Shown here piece after piece: positions 4,481 through 6,171 of a stretch of 6,171 nucleotides of DNA (position 1 is the stretch's first letter; every line of letters begins with the position of its first letter). The notes beneath the pieces are model-generated. The model saw nothing but the letters and a program-made list of their open reading frames with translations. It was not told where the DNA came from and did not search any database. A program made the position numbers and the translations under genes. The stretch covers positions 1 through 6,171 of the forward strand of contig CAYFHQ010000156.1 in assembly GCA_964342805.1 (NCBI GenBank), read 5' to 3'. Source of the DNA: CAYFHQ01 sp964342805. Lineage in GTDB: Bacteria; Bacillota; Clostridia; Peptostreptococcales; Acidaminobacteraceae.

Positions 4481-4517
4481 AAGCGTGAGACTCACATTCG
4501 TGAAGCTCACGCTTTTT
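4481..4517 (+). terminator. Bidirectional intrinsic terminator between yjfB and the TasA-like operon
   Basis: AAGCGTGAG (4481-4489) and CTCACGCTT (4506-4514) form a 9-bp stem, with a TCAC/GTGA pair possible inside the loop. On the plus strand it is followed by TTTTTT, ending yjfB. On the minus strand the hairpin is followed by TTTTCTTT, so it can also end the transcript of the convergent gene that stops at 4551. Confidence 0.9.
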
Positions 4518-4550
4518 TCGTTGACTTTCTTGCTCTAGACAATTTATTTG

Positions 4551-5132
4551 TTACTCATACACATTGAACTGCTTATACCCAATCGTAAAAATCAGGTCCA
4601 CGCTTTCTAGCTCCATCTGGTCCCCTGACAAGGCTTGGTCAAGGTCAAACTGGACCTTCACAAAAAGCCTGGTTTCCTCCCGAAGAAGGACTTCCTTTTT
4701 TCTCACCTTGGCTAGAAAAACATCCAGTGGTTCAAACTGGTGACCATTGTCCGAGTAGGTCAAGGTCAAGTGATCCAGCAAGGTTTGGTCGTCAGTCAAG
4801 TCCCGGTCGGTCAGATTCTCATGGACCAAGTCAATATCGTCCAGTTTAATGGCCATGGTCCCGGTATTCTTCATCTTGAAGTCAAAAACCACCTCTGCCC
4901 CAGGATAGAGGTCAGACAACAAGACCTTTAGGTCATTGCTGTTTTCAACCCCCTCTATAGACGTGTCCATATACTTGACCTGGCTAATGGAGCCCGGTGT
5001 CACCTGGATTTCAAGGAAACCCGTGTCCACCGTACTGGAAACCGCAAACCCTTCATTCCAATTGGCATAGGCTGCACCCATGAGCATGGCACTGATCACA
5101 CATATGCATGATAGGAGTCTAATTTTTTTCAT
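4551..5132 (-). CDS. TasA/camelysin-like secreted protein, SipW-type signal (paralogue 3)
   Basis: The 193-residue protein begins MKKIRLLSCICVISAMLMGAA, a signal sequence of the SipW-dependent kind (small-residue LMGAA motif followed by YANWNEGFAVSSTVDTGFLEI). The mature part should be an exported beta-sandwich. It shares with its neighbours the TVDTG segment (34-38) and YPG followed by alternating strands and N-x-G/S (76-92: YPGAEVVFDFKMKNTG), typical of camelysin/TasA-family proteins that form fibres or surface layers. Residues 139-160 are unusually charged (AKVRKKEVLLREETRLFVKV). The signal contains two Cys (9 and 11), unlike paralogue 2. Codons (GTC, CTG, AAG, GCC) match miaB and the hydrolase, not the AT-rich usage of the gene before it. 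GGAGG is five bases before the ATG at 5132. It lies 106 bases after paralogue 2, behind a hairpin, and ends before the shared terminator at 4481-4517. No sipW gene is inside the window. Confidence 0.78.
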   Translation of the reverse strand: MKKIRLLSCICVISAMLMGAAYANWNEGFAVSSTVDTGFLEIQVTPGSISQVKYMDTSIEGVENSNDLKVLLSDLYPGAEVVFDFKMKNTGTMAIKLDDIDLVHENLTDRDLTDDQTLLDHLTLTYSDNGHQFEPLDVFLAKVRKKEVLLREETRLFVKVQFDLDQALSGDQMELESVDLIFTIGYKQFNVYE

Positions 5133-5154
5133 GAATGCCTCCGCTTACTTGGTT

Positions 5155-5192
5155 AAACCCTTGGTTCACACATGTTAAACGGTCCAGGGTTT
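5155..5192 (-). repeat. Inverted repeat in the leader of the third TasA-like gene
   Basis: AAACCCT (5155-5161) and AGGGTTT (5186-5192) can pair, extended by GG/CC with a one-base bulge, upstream of the GGAGG site of the gene starting at 5132. There is no T-tract. Together with the hairpin at 5203-5228 it makes the 106-base gap highly structured. Confidence 0.35.
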
Positions 5193-5198
5193 ATGAAA

Positions 5199-5228
5199 GA
5201 AGGGATTCCAGCCTTTTGACTGGAATCC
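5199..5228 (-). terminator. Intercistronic hairpin between TasA-like genes 2 and 3 (partial terminator)
   Basis: GGATTCCAG (5203-5211) and CTGGAATCC (5220-5228) form a perfect 9-bp stem with an 8-base loop, 10 bases after the stop codon of the gene ending at 5239. On the minus strand it is followed by CTTCTTTC, an interrupted T-tract. It probably lowers expression of the third gene or protects the 3' end of the first two. Confidence 0.6.
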
Positions 5229-5238
5229 GCTTGGGGTC

Positions 5239-5742
5239 TTATTGGTTGAACTGCGTGAAGCTGTAATCATGTGTTGTCGTAAGTGCTAGGTTTTCAGAAG
5301 CTGTAGCACCAATTGGGAACTCGATCGTGTAAAGGTATGTGTCAGTTTTACCTGGCTCAATACGACCGCCGTCGCCTTCTGTATCAATTAGTTGAGCGTT
5401 GAAAGTTAACTCAGATGACACATCGAACCCTTGCTGGATTACACTTGGATCAACTTTAACAGCTAGCGTCGAGTCGTTTGTGTATGTAACTTCATACACT
5501 ACTTTTGTGCCTGGGTACATTTCGTTAATTGTCATAGTTGGATTTGTTGTTTCGTCGCTTAGAACTGCAGTCATGTAATCAAGGTTTGCACCTTCTTTAA
5601 TCACTGCATCAACTTTAATGTCCCACTCACCAGTGTCAACAGTGTTTGTTACTGTGAACTGCTGGCTCCAAGCTGCAAAGCCTGCGCCCATTAGCATAAG
5701 TGAAAGTACCAAGATACCTACGACAAATTTAGTTTTTTTCAT
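5239..5742 (-). CDS. TasA/camelysin-like secreted protein, SipW-type signal (paralogue 2, probably abundant)
   Basis: The 167-residue protein starts MKKTKFVVGILVLSLMLMGAG followed by FAAWSQQFTVTNTVDTGEW, a classic SipW-dependent signal sequence plus the start of a camelysin/TasA-type beta domain. The YPG motif is at 76-78, followed by strands and NDSTLAVKV; there is no Cys. It should be exported, processed by the SipW signal peptidase and displayed on the surface or assembled into fibres, as known for TasA and camelysin relatives; the exact role is inferred. GGAGG stands 8 bases before the ATG at 5742, and only 14 bases separate it from the stop of the preceding gene, so they are co-transcribed. 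Codons are strikingly uniform (AAA, GAA, GCA, ACA, GTT, CCA), unlike paralogue 3, which fits high expression or a different origin. Confidence 0.82.
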   Translation of the reverse strand: MKKTKFVVGILVLSLMLMGAGFAAWSQQFTVTNTVDTGEWDIKVDAVIKEGANLDYMTAVLSDETTNPTMTINEMYPGTKVVYEVTYTNDSTLAVKVDPSVIQQGFDVSSELTFNAQLIDTEGDGGRIEPGKTDTYLYTIEFPIGATASENLALTTTHDYSFTQFNQ

Positions 5743-5756
5743 TTTTTAATCCTCCA

Positions 5757-6171
5757 TTATATGTCTTGCTTATAGTTGAAAGTAATTTCATACTCGAGTT
5801 GTTGACCAATTGTTGTATGGTCAACACCATCTATCTCGATATCATTTTTCATTAAATGATTGATTTCAACGATAACCTTGTAGGCCATGCTCGAATCAAG
5901 ATCAATGGTATCGTTAAGTGGATCCGTCTTAACAGGATCAAAGTAGACTTTTACTGCACCCGCTTCTTGAAGTGCAACGCTCAAAGGATTCGTTCCTTCG
6001 AAATTTACAGGATTCACTTCATCAATGTAAACCGGTACAGTACTTGCGTTTACAATATCTATTTCATAGCAAACTCTCATCCCGGGATAAGCATTGCTAA
6101 TCTCAAGCATTAACGACTCTTTATCTTCTGGAGTTAACAAAGTCAAGTCAAAATATTTGAGAGGCTTACCA
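5757..6171 (-). CDS. TasA/camelysin-like secreted protein, C-terminal part (paralogue 1, runs off window)
   Basis: The frame is open to the window edge: before the TTG at 6146 it continues as GKPLKYFD, so the gene starts upstream and the TTG is not its start. The visible 138 codons contain the family block NAYPGMRVCYEIDIVNAS, aligning with YPGTKVVYEV and YPGAEVVFDF in the two following genes, and end in EITFNYKQDI, like the IGYKQF ending of paralogue 3. The signal sequence must lie outside the window. A Cys follows the YPG block (RVCYEI), where the paralogues have Val or Phe. It is the upstream cistron of the operon with the gene at 5742-5239 (14-base gap). The exact function is unknown; an exported fibre or surface component is the likely role from the family. 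Confidence 0.75.
   Translation of the reverse strand, partial: GKPLKYFDLTLLTPEDKESLMLEISNAYPGMRVCYEIDIVNASTVPVYIDEVNPVNFEGTNPLSVALQEAGAVKVYFDPVKTDPLNDTIDLDSSMAYKVIVEINHLMKNDIEIDGVDHTTIGQQLEYEITFNYKQDI

Noticed and set aside
1..6171. CRISPR arrays, tRNA or rRNA genes, insertion sequences
   Set aside because: No regularly spaced repeats, tRNA cloverleaf, rRNA segments, transposase motifs or terminal inverted repeats were seen on either strand.

Overview
The window looks like chromosomal DNA from an anaerobic, motile clostridial Firmicute (Bacillota) with moderate G+C. The basis is Gram-positive ribosome-binding sites (GGAGG), the miaB-to-mutS gene order, a tandem glycine riboswitch, SipW/TasA-type secreted proteins, a YjfB-type motility protein behind a sigma-D-like promoter, and one probable selenoprotein. 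A selenocysteine user with glycine sensing suggests an amino-acid fermenter (inference). Nearly everything reads on the minus strand; only yjfB is on the plus strand.

Layout from high to low coordinates, the direction of minus-strand transcription. (1) 6171-4551: three consecutive camelysin/TasA-like secreted proteins. The first is cut by the window edge. The second has a clear SipW-type signal sequence and codons typical of a highly expressed gene. The third follows an intercistronic hairpin. (2) 4226-4517, plus strand: a sigma-D-type promoter, a 58-codon yjfB and a terminator shared with the convergent TasA-like genes. (3) 4161-3427: a membrane-anchored or secreted alpha/beta hydrolase with an intact Ser-Asp-His set. 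(4) 3415-1863: a strong promoter, a terminator-like hairpin in the leader, then miaB (tRNA methylthiotransferase).

(5) 1776-789 is the most interesting part: a sigma-A-type promoter, a tandem glycine riboswitch, an intrinsic terminator overlapping the end of the second aptamer, about 285 bases of structured leader, then a 99-residue reading frame interrupted by one in-frame TGA. The TGA lies in a Cys-Asp-Thr-TGA context (CxxU), and a perfect 6-bp hairpin with a GTG loop follows 20 bases later, where a bacterial SECIS element should be. A strong ribosome-binding site precedes the first ATG, none precedes the internal ATG after the TGA, and a terminator closes the unit. I read this as an apparently undescribed small selenoprotein under glycine control; I do not recognise its family.

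(6) 780-205: another promoter, a 12-codon leader ORF, mutually exclusive stem-loops and a terminator (an attenuator-like layout), then a small very basic protein and its terminator. (7) 124-1: an extended -10 promoter and the first 28 codons of mutS, running off the window.

Thus the usual miaB-mutS neighbourhood is split by two small, separately regulated units, one of them glycine-responsive and probably selenium-dependent.
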